64,000 nucleotides of DNA from Pseudocitrobacter sp913778145 (lineage in GTDB: Bacteria > Pseudomonadota > Gammaproteobacteria > Enterobacterales > Enterobacteriaceae), in the NCBI GenBank assembly GCA_035726825.1, contig JALNTX010000006.1, positions 248,001-312,000 of the forward strand, in the 5' to 3' direction. How positions within the stretch are numbered: position 1 is the first letter of the stretch; each line of letters starts with the position of its first letter. The notes under the pieces were generated by a model. It did no database searches, was not told the DNA's origin, and saw only the letters and a program-made list of their open reading frames with translations. Shown in pieces: positions 8,464-17,136 of the stretch. A program made the translations under genes and the position numbers.

Positions 8464-9212
8464 AATTTTTATCACGTATCTGGCGTGGGCTGACACTGTT
8501 TGCGGGCTTAGTGGGTTTATGGTGGCTGGTAACGCTCGGTTCTATTCCGGCATTTCTGCTGCCCTCGCCCACGGCGGTGGTTCAGGCCCTGCACGATAAT
8601 GGCCGTTACCTCGGCTGGCACACGCTGATTACCCTGGCGGAAATCGCCAGTGGGCTGGTGATTGGCGTATTGCTCGGGGCGATTCTGGCGCTGTGCATGG
8701 TCTTTTCTCCCCGCCTTCAGCGCTGGGTTATGCCGCTAGTGTTAACCAGCCAGGCGATCCCGGTTTTCGCCCTCGCCCCGCTGCTGGTGCTGTGGTTTGG
8801 TTTTGGCATGAGCGCCAAAGTTACCATGGCGGTGCTGATTATCTTCTTCCCGGTGACGTCGGCGCTGTTTGACGGTCTGCGGCGAGTGAGCGGTGATTAT
8901 CTGGATCTGGCACGCACCATGGGAGCATCACGCTGGGCGCTACTCCGCCACGTTCAGTTGATGGCCGCCTTGCCTGCTTTTGGCTCAGGCTTGCGCATGG
9001 CGGCAGCCGTTGCGCCCATCGGCGCCATCATTGGCGAATGGGTCGGCTCGGCGGAAGGTTTGGGTTACGTGATGCTCAACGCCAACGCGCGCATGCAGAG
9101 TGATATCTGTTTCGCCGCCCTTCTGATACTCGTTTTGATGACCATCTCGCTGTGGATGATCATCGATGCCCTTTTACATCGCCTGATTTATTGGGTTCCG
9201 GATAACCATTGA
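8460..9212 (+). CDS. thiX: ABC transporter permease for thiamin pyrimidine precursor (ThiX-like)
   Basis: 250-residue inner-membrane protein with about six membrane segments. It carries the BPD-type permease EAA loop DLARTMGASRWALLRHVQLM (near 143-162), which contacts the ATPase. It starts at GTG 8460 inside the last codons of thiZ, behind a GGGG-rich ribosome site. It belongs to the SsuC/TauC/ThiX permease group. The riboswitch-led operon sets its role as thiamin-precursor import. Confidence 0.88.
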   Translation: MKFLSRIWRGLTLFAGLVGLWWLVTLGSIPAFLLPSPTAVVQALHDNGRYLGWHTLITLAEIASGLVIGVLLGAILALCMVFSPRLQRWVMPLVLTSQAIPVFALAPLLVLWFGFGMSAKVTMAVLIIFFPVTSALFDGLRRVSGDYLDLARTMGASRWALLRHVQLMAALPAFGSGLRMAAAVAPIGAIIGEWVGSAEGLGYVMLNANARMQSDICFAALLILVLMTISLWMIIDALLHRLIYWVPDNH

Positions 9213-9222
9213 GAAAACTACG

Positions 9223-10170
9223 ATGACAACAAAAATACTGAAACCTGCTCTCTCTGCGCTGATTATTGCCAGCACCCTTTCGCCAAACGCCTGGGCGCTG
9301 GAGAAAGTAACGCTGGTACTGGACTGGTATATCAACCCTGACCACGCACCCGTGATGGTGGCACAGCAAATCGGCGCATTTAAGGAGGAAGGCCTCGACG
9401 TTACGATTATCCCGCCTTCCGATCCAGCGCTACCTCCGCGCCTGGTGGCGGCAAAACAGGCTGATCTAGCGATTACCTATCAACCGCAATTGCACTTCTT
9501 TGCCGACCAGGGCTTACCGCTAATGCGCGTAGGCACAATCATCAATACGCCGCTGAATACGGTGATTGCGCTGGATAAAAACATTAAATCGCCGGCTGAT
9601 TTAAAGGGCAAAAGCGTAGGCTATTCCGTCAGTGGCATCGAGCAGGCTACGCTTGATACCATGCTAAAACATAGCAATACGCCAGCAGATGCGGTGAAAC
9701 TTATTAACGTTAACTTCCAGCTAACCAGCGCTCTGCTGACCGGTAAAGTGGACGCGGTGATTGGCGGCTATCGCAACATCGAAGCGCTGGAAATTCAGCT
9801 TCAGGGGAAAGATCCAGTAGTGTTTAACGTCGAGGATTACGGCGTGCCAGCCTATGATGAGCTGATTCTGGTAGCGAATAAAGACACGGCTGGAGAACCG
9901 AAGATCAAGAAATTCCTCGCGGCATTGAAAAAAGGCAGCGACTACCTGCATGCGCATCCGCAGGAAAGCTGGAAAACGTTCGCCAGTTTACATCCTGAAC
10001 TGAATACCGAACTGAATCAGCAGGCCTGGATGAAAACGCTGCCGCTCTTTGCGCAAGATCCGGCAAAGCTGGATAAAGCCCGCTATGAGCATTACGAGCA
10101 GTTTTTATTTGATAACAAGCTCATCAAAAAAATAACCCCGGTGGAGCAATATGCCACCGGGGCTATGTAA
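9223..10170 (+). CDS. thiY: Periplasmic pyrimidine-precursor binding protein (ThiY/NMT1 family)
   Basis: 315-residue protein with a clear Sec signal peptide (1-25, cleaved after NAWA) and an NMT1/THI5-like binding fold: LVLDWYINPDHAPVMVAQQIG (about 31-51) lines the pyrimidine site in relatives. It captures thiamin breakdown pyrimidine for the ThiXZ transporter. It follows thiX by ten bases. The last codons contain a long inverted repeat (10136-10162) that works as a terminator only for the opposite strand. The start at ATG 9223 is short of a strong ribosome site, but the signal peptide supports it. Confidence 0.88.
   Translation: MTTKILKPALSALIIASTLSPNAWALEKVTLVLDWYINPDHAPVMVAQQIGAFKEEGLDVTIIPPSDPALPPRLVAAKQADLAITYQPQLHFFADQGLPLMRVGTIINTPLNTVIALDKNIKSPADLKGKSVGYSVSGIEQATLDTMLKHSNTPADAVKLINVNFQLTSALLTGKVDAVIGGYRNIEALEIQLQGKDPVVFNVEDYGVPAYDELILVANKDTAGEPKIKKFLAALKKGSDYLHAHPQESWKTFASLHPELNTELNQQAWMKTLPLFAQDPAKLDKARYEHYEQFLFDNKLIKKITPVEQYATGAM
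10126..10162 (-). terminator. Intrinsic terminator for the mqo transcript, embedded in the 3' end of thiY
   Basis: Read on the minus strand, a perfect 9-bp stem CCCCGGTGG/CCACCGGGG with a nine-base loop is followed by TTATTTTTTT. On the plus strand no T-run follows, so it serves leftward transcription from mqo. It lies wholly within the last codons of thiY. Confidence 0.7.
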
Positions 10171-10190
10171 GCCGTACATCAAATTGCTTA

Positions 10191-10312
10191 CGAAGTGCGC
10201 TTTGTTATTGCCGGGTGTGGCTTAAACGCCTTATCCGGCCTACAAAGTGTTTCAAATTCAATATATTGCATGATTTTTGTAGGCCTGATAAGCGCAGCGC
10301 ATCAGGCAATTT
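10191..10312. repeat. REP pair (BIME), inverted copy of the element at 17137-17260
   Basis: Two convergent REP units (10208-10243 and 10279-10308) are joined by a linker containing AATTCAATATATTGCA. The same linker and the flanking GTGCGCTTTGTT reappear in reverse complement near 17250, so the two elements are inverted copies of one BIME about 7 kb apart. Confidence 0.85.
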
Positions 10313-11967
10313 TACAGCGCCATATCGTGCTGCGGTGACGCTTCCGGCTGTGCTGCTTTCGGCGTGACATTGTCACTTTCGGTAGTATTCATTTGAATAA
10401 CTGGAGGCTTAACCAGTTGCAGTGTAGCAGCGGTATCGTCCCATACCTGTTGCGTCAATGCGCTGTTACCGTTCAGTTCCTGGCCGTAGCTTGGAACGAT
10501 CGCGCGGATTTTGCTCTGCCATTGCTCAGTACTGAACTGTTCCGGGAACATTTTCTTGATCACGTTCAGGGTGATAGGCGCAGCGGTCGATGCGCCCGGA
10601 GACGCACCCAGCAACGCAGAGATGGTGCGCTGTTGGTCAACAACCACTTCCGTACCCAGCTTCAGCACGCCGCCTTTATCTTCATCTTTTTTAATGATCT
10701 GCACACGCTGCCCCGCCTGAATCAGTTTCCAGTCTTCTTTACGCGCCTGCGGATAGTACTCTTTCAGCGCCGCAAAACGGTCGTCATCGCTCAGCATAAC
10801 CTGGCTAATCAGGTATTTAACGAGGTCGAAGTTATCCAGCCCGACGTGCGTCATCGGCATCACGTTGCTGGTTGTGGTGGTGCTCAGCAAATCAAAGAAC
10901 GAGCCATTTTTGAGGAACTTGGTGGAGAACGTCGCAAACGGCCCAAACAGCACCACGCGTTTACCGTCAATGAAACGTGCATCAATGTGCGGTACGGACA
11001 TCGGCGGCGCGCCAACGGAGGCCTGGCCATAGACCTTCTGCAAATGCTCTTTGGTGATAGCCGGGTTCTCCGTCATCAGGAACGAACCGCCAACCGGGAA
11101 GCCAGCATAATTATCGGCCTCAGGAATACCGGTTTTCTGTAGTAATTTCAGCGCCCCGCCGCCAGCACCAATAAAGACATATTTTGCGTCAATCGCATGC
11201 TCTTTACCGTTATTCACATCTTTGATGGTCACATGCCAGGAGTTATCGCCATTGCGTTTAAACTCCGTCACTTCAGACGAGGTCTGCAAAGAGAAATTCG
11301 GACTTTTTTTCAGGCTGCCGATCAGCTGACGGGTAATTTCGCCGTAGTTCACATCGGTACCGGCTGGCGTCCAGGTGGCGGCCACTTTTTGCTGTGGATC
11401 CCTTCCTTCCATTACCAGCGGTGCCCACTGTTTTATTTGCTGATGATCGGTGGAGAATTTCATCCCCTGGAACAACGTGGTTTTTTGCAGCGCATCATAA
11501 CGCTTTTGCAAATAATTAACGTTGGTATCGCCCCAGACAAAACTCATATGCGGCGTGGAATTAATAAAAGAGTGCGGTTCATGTAAAATGCCGCGTTTCA
11601 CCTGCGCCGTCCAGAATTGGCGCGAGATCATAAACTGCTCGTTAATATCCAGCGCTTTGCTGACATCAATCGAACCATCCGGACGTTCTGGCGTGTAGTT
11701 CAGCTCCATATTTGCGGAGTGACCGGTCCCGGCGTTATTCCAGCCATTAGAAGATTCCAGCGCCACGCCGTCGAGTTTCTCGACCATGACCTGTTTCCAG
11801 TCTGGCTGCAGCTCCTGGAGCCACGTGCCCAGAGAGGCACTCATAATACCGCCGCCAATCAGCAGGAAATCGGTTTTTTGTGAGGTTTCAGAATTAGCCC
11901 AGGTTGCCGAACTGACAAACAGCGCCACAGAGGTGAGTGAGATAATTGTCTTTTTAATTGCAGGCAT
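10312..11967 (-). CDS. mqo: Malate:quinone oxidoreductase (FAD-dependent)
   Basis: Membrane-associated flavoenzyme that oxidises malate to oxaloacetate and passes electrons to quinone. Full-length match to Mqo: FAD-binding LLIGGGIMSASLGTWL near the N-terminus, NGWNNAGTGHSA, SFVWGDTNV, YGEITRQLIGSL, GPFATFSTKFLKNGS and LGASPGASTAAPI. The N-terminus (MPAIKKTIISLTSVALF...) resembles a signal sequence, as in other enterobacterial Mqo proteins. I chose ATG 11967. An in-frame ATG at 11988 is possible, and neither has a strong ribosome site. Identity to E. coli Mqo is only moderate by eye, so this may be a second copy. The Ala/Pro/Ser-rich C-terminal tail is variable in the family. Confidence 0.93.
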   Translation of the reverse strand: MPAIKKTIISLTSVALFVSSATWANSETSQKTDFLLIGGGIMSASLGTWLQELQPDWKQVMVEKLDGVALESSNGWNNAGTGHSANMELNYTPERPDGSIDVSKALDINEQFMISRQFWTAQVKRGILHEPHSFINSTPHMSFVWGDTNVNYLQKRYDALQKTTLFQGMKFSTDHQQIKQWAPLVMEGRDPQQKVAATWTPAGTDVNYGEITRQLIGSLKKSPNFSLQTSSEVTEFKRNGDNSWHVTIKDVNNGKEHAIDAKYVFIGAGGGALKLLQKTGIPEADNYAGFPVGGSFLMTENPAITKEHLQKVYGQASVGAPPMSVPHIDARFIDGKRVVLFGPFATFSTKFLKNGSFFDLLSTTTTSNVMPMTHVGLDNFDLVKYLISQVMLSDDDRFAALKEYYPQARKEDWKLIQAGQRVQIIKKDEDKGGVLKLGTEVVVDQQRTISALLGASPGASTAAPITLNVIKKMFPEQFSTEQWQSKIRAIVPSYGQELNGNSALTQQVWDDTAATLQLVKPPVIQMNTTESDNVTPKAAQPEASPQHDMAL

Positions 11968-12192
11968 AATAGTAATATCACATAGCATTGATGAAACATG
12001 AATAAATATAGTAAAGCATTTTTACTATATTTTAAAATCTATATAACATTTTTAGCACTATTATATAATTAAAGATTTATTTAGTTATTTAATTAAATAA
12101 ATTAGCAGTAGTGTTTGTCGGGTATTTTAGTGATGGGGGGAAGTCGCAAGTTTCCCTCGTTCGTGTAGAACGAGGGAGTGAATCAGCAGGTT

Positions 12193-12291
12193 TTACCAGG
12201 AGAAGTCCTGGACCAGCGATAAGTCCCAGGCTGTGGCAAACAGTGAAATGAAGATAATCAGGTTCACTGCAGTTTCGATTCTTTTTTCCAT
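12193..12291 (-). CDS. Small hydrophobic membrane protein of 32 residues
   Basis: An ORF too short for ordinary gene calling. It starts at ATG 12291 behind an excellent AAGGAG site seven bases upstream and ends at TAA 12193. It encodes a charged N-terminus (MEKRIET), one membrane segment (AVNLIIFISLFATAW, 8-22) and a short tail ending in FSW. A hairpin with 8-bp arms (12154-12176) lies downstream but lacks a U-tract. A PmrA/BasR-type direct repeat lies about 45 bases upstream. I do not recognise the protein. Size and layout are like regulatory small membrane proteins such as PmrR or MgrB, but there is no sequence match. Confidence 0.6.
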   Translation of the reverse strand: MEKRIETAVNLIIFISLFATAWDLSLVQDFSW

Positions 12292-12335
12292 TTTGATTCT
12301 CCTTATGCCGGTTATAACCATCTAACACGGAAAAC

Positions 12336-12352
12336 CTTAATGATTTCTTAAT
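12336..12352. promoter_or_regulatory. PmrA (BasR)-type box: CTTAAT-N5-CTTAAT
   Basis: An exact direct repeat CTTAAT GATTT CTTAAT on the plus strand. This matches the published PmrA consensus, a repeated YTTAAK with a five-base spacer. It lies upstream of the 32-residue ORF, with a TTATAA-like -10 candidate between box and gene. Regulation by PmrA/BasR is inferred from this match only. Confidence 0.45.
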
Positions 12353-12444
12353 GCTGCGTGGCCATCATAAGGCAAACGCAGCAGGTTATGAATACGAGTA
12401 TGCCAATAAAAAACGGCTGCGTCCCCCTCTTTTACTTTTGCGCA

Positions 12445-13359
12445 TTATGTGAGCTGATAGTGCTTATCCGCAGTCAGTTTTGTTGGGATCGCGGTTTCAT
12501 CGTTCATTTGCAGTAGCTCTATCTCTATCGCGTTGCAGATAGCATCCAGCGGCAGATCGTTATCCTCCATGCCAAACGGCTCTTCCAGCTCTTCGGCAAG
12601 CGTATCAAGCGCGATAAACGTGTAGGAGATCAGCACCGACACGAACGGCGTCATGTAGTGCAAATCAACAACCAGCGCAAACGGTAGCATGATACAGAAC
12701 AGATAAACGGTGCGATGTAGGATCAGCGAATAGGCAAAAGGTACGGGCGTATTGGCGATACGCTCGCATCCGGCCAGTACGCCCGACATATCATTAAGCC
12801 GGTTATTCAGGCTGTGGAACAAAATGTCCGACAGTTTACCTTCCCGGCGACGAACAGCCAGCCACTCCCCCATCATCAGAAGAATGCGGTTGGCGGGCGT
12901 TTGAACGGCCAAAACCTGGGCCAGCTGCTTTTCATCAAGATAGTTCGCCAGCACCGCTTTCGCCGGCTGGCGGCGCAATGACAACCGCAGACTGTGGGCA
13001 AACGCGATTTGCAGCCGGGTAAACTCTGCAATATTGGGTTCGTCGTGAAGCGTATTTTTGACTTCCCGCAGCAAAGAGCGTGACGCAATCATCAATTGCC
13101 CCCACAGCAACCGCGCTTCAACATAACGGGCGTAGCAGGCGTTATTTCTGAACCCCAGGAAGATAGCAATGGCGACGCCAAGAATACTGAATGGCGCCAC
13201 GGTGAGCTTGATGCCCAGCGAGGTGTACCACGGTAAAATCGCGATCACCACAATGGAGAGCAGAAAATTAAGCAGCAAGCGAGAGTAAATCTTGGGGAGC
13301 ACCGAGCCGTGCCAGACAAGAATGCGAGGCAGCCAGTGTTGATGAGGACGCGCGATCAT
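12445..13359 (-). CDS. yneE: Bestrophin-family anion channel YneE
   Basis: Inner-membrane bestrophin homologue of 304 residues, the same length as E. coli YneE. It includes LGFRNNACYARYVEARLLWGQ (about 72-92), the conserved bestrophin RFxxAR-like segment, and DLHYMTPFVSVLISYTFIALD with the acidic EELEEPFGMEDNDLP that follows in bestrophins. I chose the ATG at 13359 (MIARPHQHWL) to match the family length. The open frame continues 41 codons upstream without homology. Bestrophins conduct anions or, in some bacteria, cations. The substrate here is unknown. It follows uxaB in the same orientation, but a terminator lies between them. Confidence 0.92.
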   Translation of the reverse strand: MIARPHQHWLPRILVWHGSVLPKIYSRLLLNFLLSIVVIAILPWYTSLGIKLTVAPFSILGVAIAIFLGFRNNACYARYVEARLLWGQLMIASRSLLREVKNTLHDEPNIAEFTRLQIAFAHSLRLSLRRQPAKAVLANYLDEKQLAQVLAVQTPANRILLMMGEWLAVRRREGKLSDILFHSLNNRLNDMSGVLAGCERIANTPVPFAYSLILHRTVYLFCIMLPFALVVDLHYMTPFVSVLISYTFIALDTLAEELEEPFGMEDNDLPLDAICNAIEIELLQMNDETAIPTKLTADKHYQLT

Positions 13360-13540
13360 ATATTTATCGATTAAGTTAAAAACTTGTTTATTAAACGTGA
13401 TTGCGGTCACATATTCAAGCGGTTTGCTCGGCTGTCGCGTATAATCAATCCCCTTCCATTCCTGCCAAAAATGACGTCGCACGATGCTTCATTGTAGATT
13501 ACAAAAAGATAAAATATGTATGTTGTAACTAATGAGGGTG

Positions 13541-13566
13541 ATAAATAAACCCGGCACTCGCCGGGT
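13541..13566 (-). terminator. Intrinsic terminator after uxaB
   Basis: On the minus strand the stem ACCCGGC/GCCGGGT (13549-13566, loop of four) is followed by TTATTTAT, just after the uxaB stop. Confidence 0.8.
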
Positions 13567-13581
13567 CTGGTTAACATGCCA

Positions 13582-15033
13582 TTAGCACAAAGGCTGAACA
13601 GCTTTACGCATTCCCTGAAGCAGAATCGCGTCGAGATCCAGTGACACCTGCTCGACCAGGCCGACAACCTGCGTCAGGTCCTGCTCCCAATGCTCGCTTA
13701 CGGAAAGCACGGCCTTCACCAGATCGCTGGTACTAATCAACTGGTCACGATGCTGCGCCCACAGCTGCTGATAACGCTCAATCCAGTGCGCATCATCCTG
13801 TACCGGGTACGCTTCACCGTTACGCTCTGCGCGATAGAACGCAATCAAGGCCGCCAGTGCGAAGGTTAAACGTGCAGGCAGTTTGCCGGTAGCCTTCTGC
13901 CCTGCCAGCAACTGCGGCAGAATACGGGTGCGGAATTTTGTCATCCCGTTCAGGGCGATGGAAAGCAGCTGATGTTTGATATACGGGTTACGGAAACGAC
14001 CGGTAACCGCACTGGCAAAAGACTCCAGCTCATCACGCGGCAAATCGAGCACCGGGATAATCTCGTCATAAATCGCTTTCTCAACGAATGCGCAGATTTC
14101 CGCGTCATTCATCGCCTCACCGACTGTATCGAGCCCGGCCTGATATGCAACCGGCACCAGCGCCGTGTGCGCCCCGTTCAGAATCGCGACTTTACGTTCT
14201 TTGTACGGTTTGATGTCATCAACAATCAGCACGTTCAGCGACAGTTTGTCGAGACGCAGTTCGCTGGCGAGCGATTTCGGCCCCTGAATAACGAACAGGT
14301 AGAAGTGCTCTGCGGTATCGAGGAAACCGTCTTTGTAACCCAGTTCCGCTTCAATAGCCGCTGCTTCATCACGCGGATAACCAGTAACAATACGGTCAAC
14401 CAGGGTGGAACAGAAGGTGTTGGACTCATTCAACCAGGTCACGAATTCCACCGGCAGCGCCCACTCCTGCGCGTAGCGCAGCACCAGTTCATGCAGCGCG
14501 TCACCGTTATAGTCAATCAGTTCGCAAGGAATGATAACCCAGCCTTTATCCGCCGCACCGTTAAAATGCGTGTAGCGTTCAAACAGCAGACGGGTCAGTT
14601 TAGCCGGATAGCTTACGGCTGGCGCGTCATCAAATTTATCGCCTGCATGGTAGCTGATACCCGCTTCGGTGGTGTTCGAGAAAACAAAGCGCATATCCGG
14701 GTTGTGTGCCAGTTTCAGGAAAGCGTCGTAATCAGCATAAGCGCTGATTTCACGATTAACCGAACGAATCAGACGCGCATCGCTTACGGCTTCACCCTGC
14801 TCATTCAGGCCTCGAATGATGGTCGTGTACAGGCCATCCTGCGTGCTGAGTGACGGCGGGAAATCACTGGCAATCGGGCGAACAATCACCACACCAGCAT
14901 TCAGATCGGTGTGTTCGTTCAGCAGGTCGATCTGCCAGTCAACGAATGCACGCAGGAAGTTACCTTCGCCAAACTGAATGATACGTTCAGGGTACTGCGC
15001 ACCGGGAAAGTCCTGGCGGTTCAGAGTCTTCAC
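13582..15033 (-). CDS. uxaB: Tagaturonate reductase (altronate oxidoreductase)
   Basis: NAD-dependent enzyme of galacturonate breakdown that reduces D-tagaturonate to D-altronate. The 483 residues match E. coli UxaB throughout: FGEGNFLRAFVDWQIDLLNE at 22-41, the long-chain polyol dehydrogenase catalytic motif KVAILNGAHTALVP (Lys, Asn and His) and GRFRNPYIKHQLLSIALNG. It is monocistronic, with a terminator downstream. An ExuR/UxuR-like half-site lies upstream. Its usual E. coli neighbours yneE and glsB are kept. Confidence 0.97.
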   Translation of the reverse strand: MKTLNRQDFPGAQYPERIIQFGEGNFLRAFVDWQIDLLNEHTDLNAGVVIVRPIASDFPPSLSTQDGLYTTIIRGLNEQGEAVSDARLIRSVNREISAYADYDAFLKLAHNPDMRFVFSNTTEAGISYHAGDKFDDAPAVSYPAKLTRLLFERYTHFNGAADKGWVIIPCELIDYNGDALHELVLRYAQEWALPVEFVTWLNESNTFCSTLVDRIVTGYPRDEAAAIEAELGYKDGFLDTAEHFYLFVIQGPKSLASELRLDKLSLNVLIVDDIKPYKERKVAILNGAHTALVPVAYQAGLDTVGEAMNDAEICAFVEKAIYDEIIPVLDLPRDELESFASAVTGRFRNPYIKHQLLSIALNGMTKFRTRILPQLLAGQKATGKLPARLTFALAALIAFYRAERNGEAYPVQDDAHWIERYQQLWAQHRDQLISTSDLVKAVLSVSEHWEQDLTQVVGLVEQVSLDLDAILLQGMRKAVQPLC

Positions 15034-15069
15034 AATCGTTTCCTTTTTAATTAGTCATACAACCTGGTG

Positions 15070-15090
15070 GAATTGGTGTAATAACTTACC
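15070..15090. promoter_or_regulatory. Candidate ExuR/UxuR operator upstream of uxaB
   Basis: GAATTGGTGTAATAACTT overlaps the expected promoter of uxaB. The left half fits the ExuR/UxuR consensus AAATTGGTATACCAATTT well, and the right half is poor. Inferred from the known hexuronate regulation of uxaB. Confidence 0.35.
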
Positions 15091-15146
15091 AGATTTTTAG
15101 ACAATGAAACCCTGTTTTGATCAAAATGTGAGGACTAATTCATAAT

Positions 15147-15674
15147 TCAGAGGAATTTATAGAACACGCTAGTGGCGGTTAATTCCCCCGCAGGCATCAG
15201 CGCATAACGCGGAATTTCACCCACCTTTTGCCAGCCAGCACGCTGGTAGAACGTCTCCGCCCCGCTTCCCGTGGCGGTATCAAGCACGAGCACATTTTTG
15301 CCTGCATCACGCGCCAACGTTTCCAGATGCGACATCAGCAGACTTGCTATACCAAAACGTCGGGCATCTTCATGCACCAACAGTTTGGCAACGTCCGCGC
15401 GATGCGACTGGTTTTCGGGCTGATCGATAATAAGCTGGACGGTACCAACAATTCGCTGCTGCGCGTCTACCGCCGCAAGTAAGATACGGTCATTCGCCGC
15501 CACGCTCGCTGCTGTACGCTGCCAGAACGCCAGCGCTTTATCACGACTAAAAGGCAGCATAAAGCTCACCGACGCGCCACCCTCTACGCAGTTAATCAAG
15601 ATATCGGTCAGTTCGTTGAGATGCAGCAGAATATCGTCACGCGATAGCGTGCGCAGGGTGACAGACGGGCTCAT
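15147..15674 (-). CDS. GNAT-family N-acetyltransferase
   Basis: 175-residue acetyltransferase of the Gcn5-related family. Acetyl-CoA-binding motif A is VAKLLVHEDARRFGIASLLM (central), followed by VLDTATGSGAETFYQRAGWQKVGEIPRYAL, typical of motif B. The ATG at 15674 (MSPSVTLRTL) is used because AAGGAG lies seven bases upstream. An upstream extension exists but has no ribosome site. It lies after yneG, where E. coli has the diguanylate cyclase gene dgcF. The substrate is unknown. Confidence 0.88.
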   Translation of the reverse strand: MSPSVTLRTLSRDDILLHLNELTDILINCVEGGASVSFMLPFSRDKALAFWQRTAASVAANDRILLAAVDAQQRIVGTVQLIIDQPENQSHRADVAKLLVHEDARRFGIASLLMSHLETLARDAGKNVLVLDTATGSGAETFYQRAGWQKVGEIPRYALMPAGELTATSVFYKFL

Positions 15675-15752
15675 GAAACTCTCCTTCGTGAATTTCATGT
15701 CACTATCGCTGGCGGCGCGTGACGGCACAAGAGGTGCCGTCATCGCATTTAC

Positions 15753-16118
15753 TTATGCTTGCGGCTTATTCATTTGAATCACCAGCCAGTGGTGGATGAC
15801 GCCGACAATATAGTGTTGCTGAGCGTCATCAAGCGGTGTTCCCGCCGGAATGTTGTGCCATTTTTCGAGACAGCCACGACAGCAGGTTGCCGTGGCATGC
15901 TGGGCGATAAACACCGGATGCCCGCGCATTGGCGTTTGCTTGCCATCGTTTTTGGGCTGCGCCGGGGCGAGTCGGGAGGCAATAAAATCCGCCGCATGAC
16001 TGTCGATAACGTCTGGGCCCTTGTCATAGCAATATTGCCGCTCTTTTACGCCGAGTTTAAAACGGCTGCGAAACGGCGAGCGCGCCAGACGTGTAAACAA
16101 ATTATCGAGAGGAACCAT
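15753..16118 (-). CDS. yneG: DUF4186 protein YneG
   Basis: 121-residue cytoplasmic protein matching E. coli YneG. It has conserved RSPFRSRFKLGVKERQYCYD near the N-terminus and the histidine/cysteine-rich TPMRGHPVFIAQHATATCCRG (about 70-90), which suggests metal binding. The start codon overlaps the stop of glsB (TAATG), so the two are translationally coupled. Function unknown. Confidence 0.9.
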   Translation of the reverse strand: MVPLDNLFTRLARSPFRSRFKLGVKERQYCYDKGPDVIDSHAADFIASRLAPAQPKNDGKQTPMRGHPVFIAQHATATCCRGCLEKWHNIPAGTPLDDAQQHYIVGVIHHWLVIQMNKPQA

Positions 16119-17044
16119 TAGTAAACTGAACGTCCAATCTTGTGCGTTAATCTTTCCAGAACTGCAACGCCCGCTAGTGAGTTACCGGCATCGTCCAGTT
16201 CCGGGCTCCAGACAGCAATCGCCATCTCGTGCGGAACAATCGCCACCACGCCGCCACCCACGCCCGATTTCGCCGGAAGCCCGACGCGCCAGGCAAATTC
16301 GCCGGCGTTTTGATACATTCCACTGGTCGCCATGAGGGCGTTAACCTGCCGCGCTTGCATCGGTGAAATAATCGGATGATGGATATGCGGTGCCCGGCCC
16401 TGATTCGCCAGGAACAAAAACGCTCGCGCCAGTTCGTTGCAGCTCATTTTCAACGCGCAGTAATGAAAATAGTTTTGCAGCACCGTCGCCACATCATTAT
16501 GGAAATTACCGAAGGATTTCATGAGCCAGGCGATCGCCGCGTTACGCGCAGAGTGCTCAAATTCGGATCGCGCCACGACCGTATCGTAGGTAATATCCGC
16601 AACGCCGCATAGCGTGCGCACAATCTCCAGCATACGCATGCGCGGCGCGCTTAAACGCCCTTGCAACATATCGCACACCACCAACGCACCCGCGTTAATA
16701 AACGGATTACGTGGAATACCCTGCTCGATTTCCAGCTGCAACAGCGAGTTAAACGGCTGGCCGGAGGGATCTTTCCCGACGCGCTGCCAGATTTCGTCTT
16801 CCGAATAGTGGTTCATCGCCACCACCAGACTGAGCACTTTCGAGATGGATTGAATGGAGAAACGTTCGTCGGCATCGCCCGCCGAGAAGTGCTGGCCATC
16901 CACCGTGCTGATGGCGATCGCCAGCTTGTTGCCGCTCACCTGGGCCAGTGCCGGAATATAGTCCGCCACTTTACCTTGCCCAATCAGCGGCCTGACGTCG
17001 GCTAAAATCGACGCCAGCATGTCATTATCGATGACCGTAGTCAC
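16118..17044 (-). CDS. glsB: Glutaminase 2
   Basis: Serine-dependent beta-lactamase-fold glutaminase that hydrolyses glutamine to glutamate and ammonia. The 308 residues equal the E. coli GlsB length. The catalytic Ser-x-x-Lys lies in RFSIQSISKVLSL (about 62-74). GIPRNPFINAGALVVCD, ARSEFEHSARNAAIAWLMKSFGNF and GLPAKSGVGGGVVAIVP are family signatures. It is the first gene of a glsB-yneG(-GNAT) operon. GlsB in E. coli works at neutral pH. GlsA, not GlsB, is the acid-resistance glutaminase. Confidence 0.97.
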   Translation of the reverse strand: MTTVIDNDMLASILADVRPLIGQGKVADYIPALAQVSGNKLAIAISTVDGQHFSAGDADERFSIQSISKVLSLVVAMNHYSEDEIWQRVGKDPSGQPFNSLLQLEIEQGIPRNPFINAGALVVCDMLQGRLSAPRMRMLEIVRTLCGVADITYDTVVARSEFEHSARNAAIAWLMKSFGNFHNDVATVLQNYFHYCALKMSCNELARAFLFLANQGRAPHIHHPIISPMQARQVNALMATSGMYQNAGEFAWRVGLPAKSGVGGGVVAIVPHEMAIAVWSPELDDAGNSLAGVAVLERLTHKIGRSVY

Positions 17045-17136
17045 TTACTACTCCTTGCCCGCAGGCTATTTCCGGCCTGCAAGTATAACAGAGCATGATG
17101 GATGAAACATAAGAAAGCCGAGACTGATGACAAATA

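Noticed and set aside
12154..12176. 8-bp hairpin CCCTCGTT/AACGAGGG as a terminator for the 32-residue ORF
   Set aside because: No T-run follows on either strand. It may be an mRNA end structure, but a terminator call is not supported.
13972..14853. Long open frame (293 codons) on the plus strand opposite uxaB
   Set aside because: It is fully inside the real uxaB gene, has no ribosome site or family features, and has the low-complexity make-up of an antisense shadow. The same holds for the long frames opposite ynfF (54170-55078), ynfE (52945-53835) and osmV (60688-61650).
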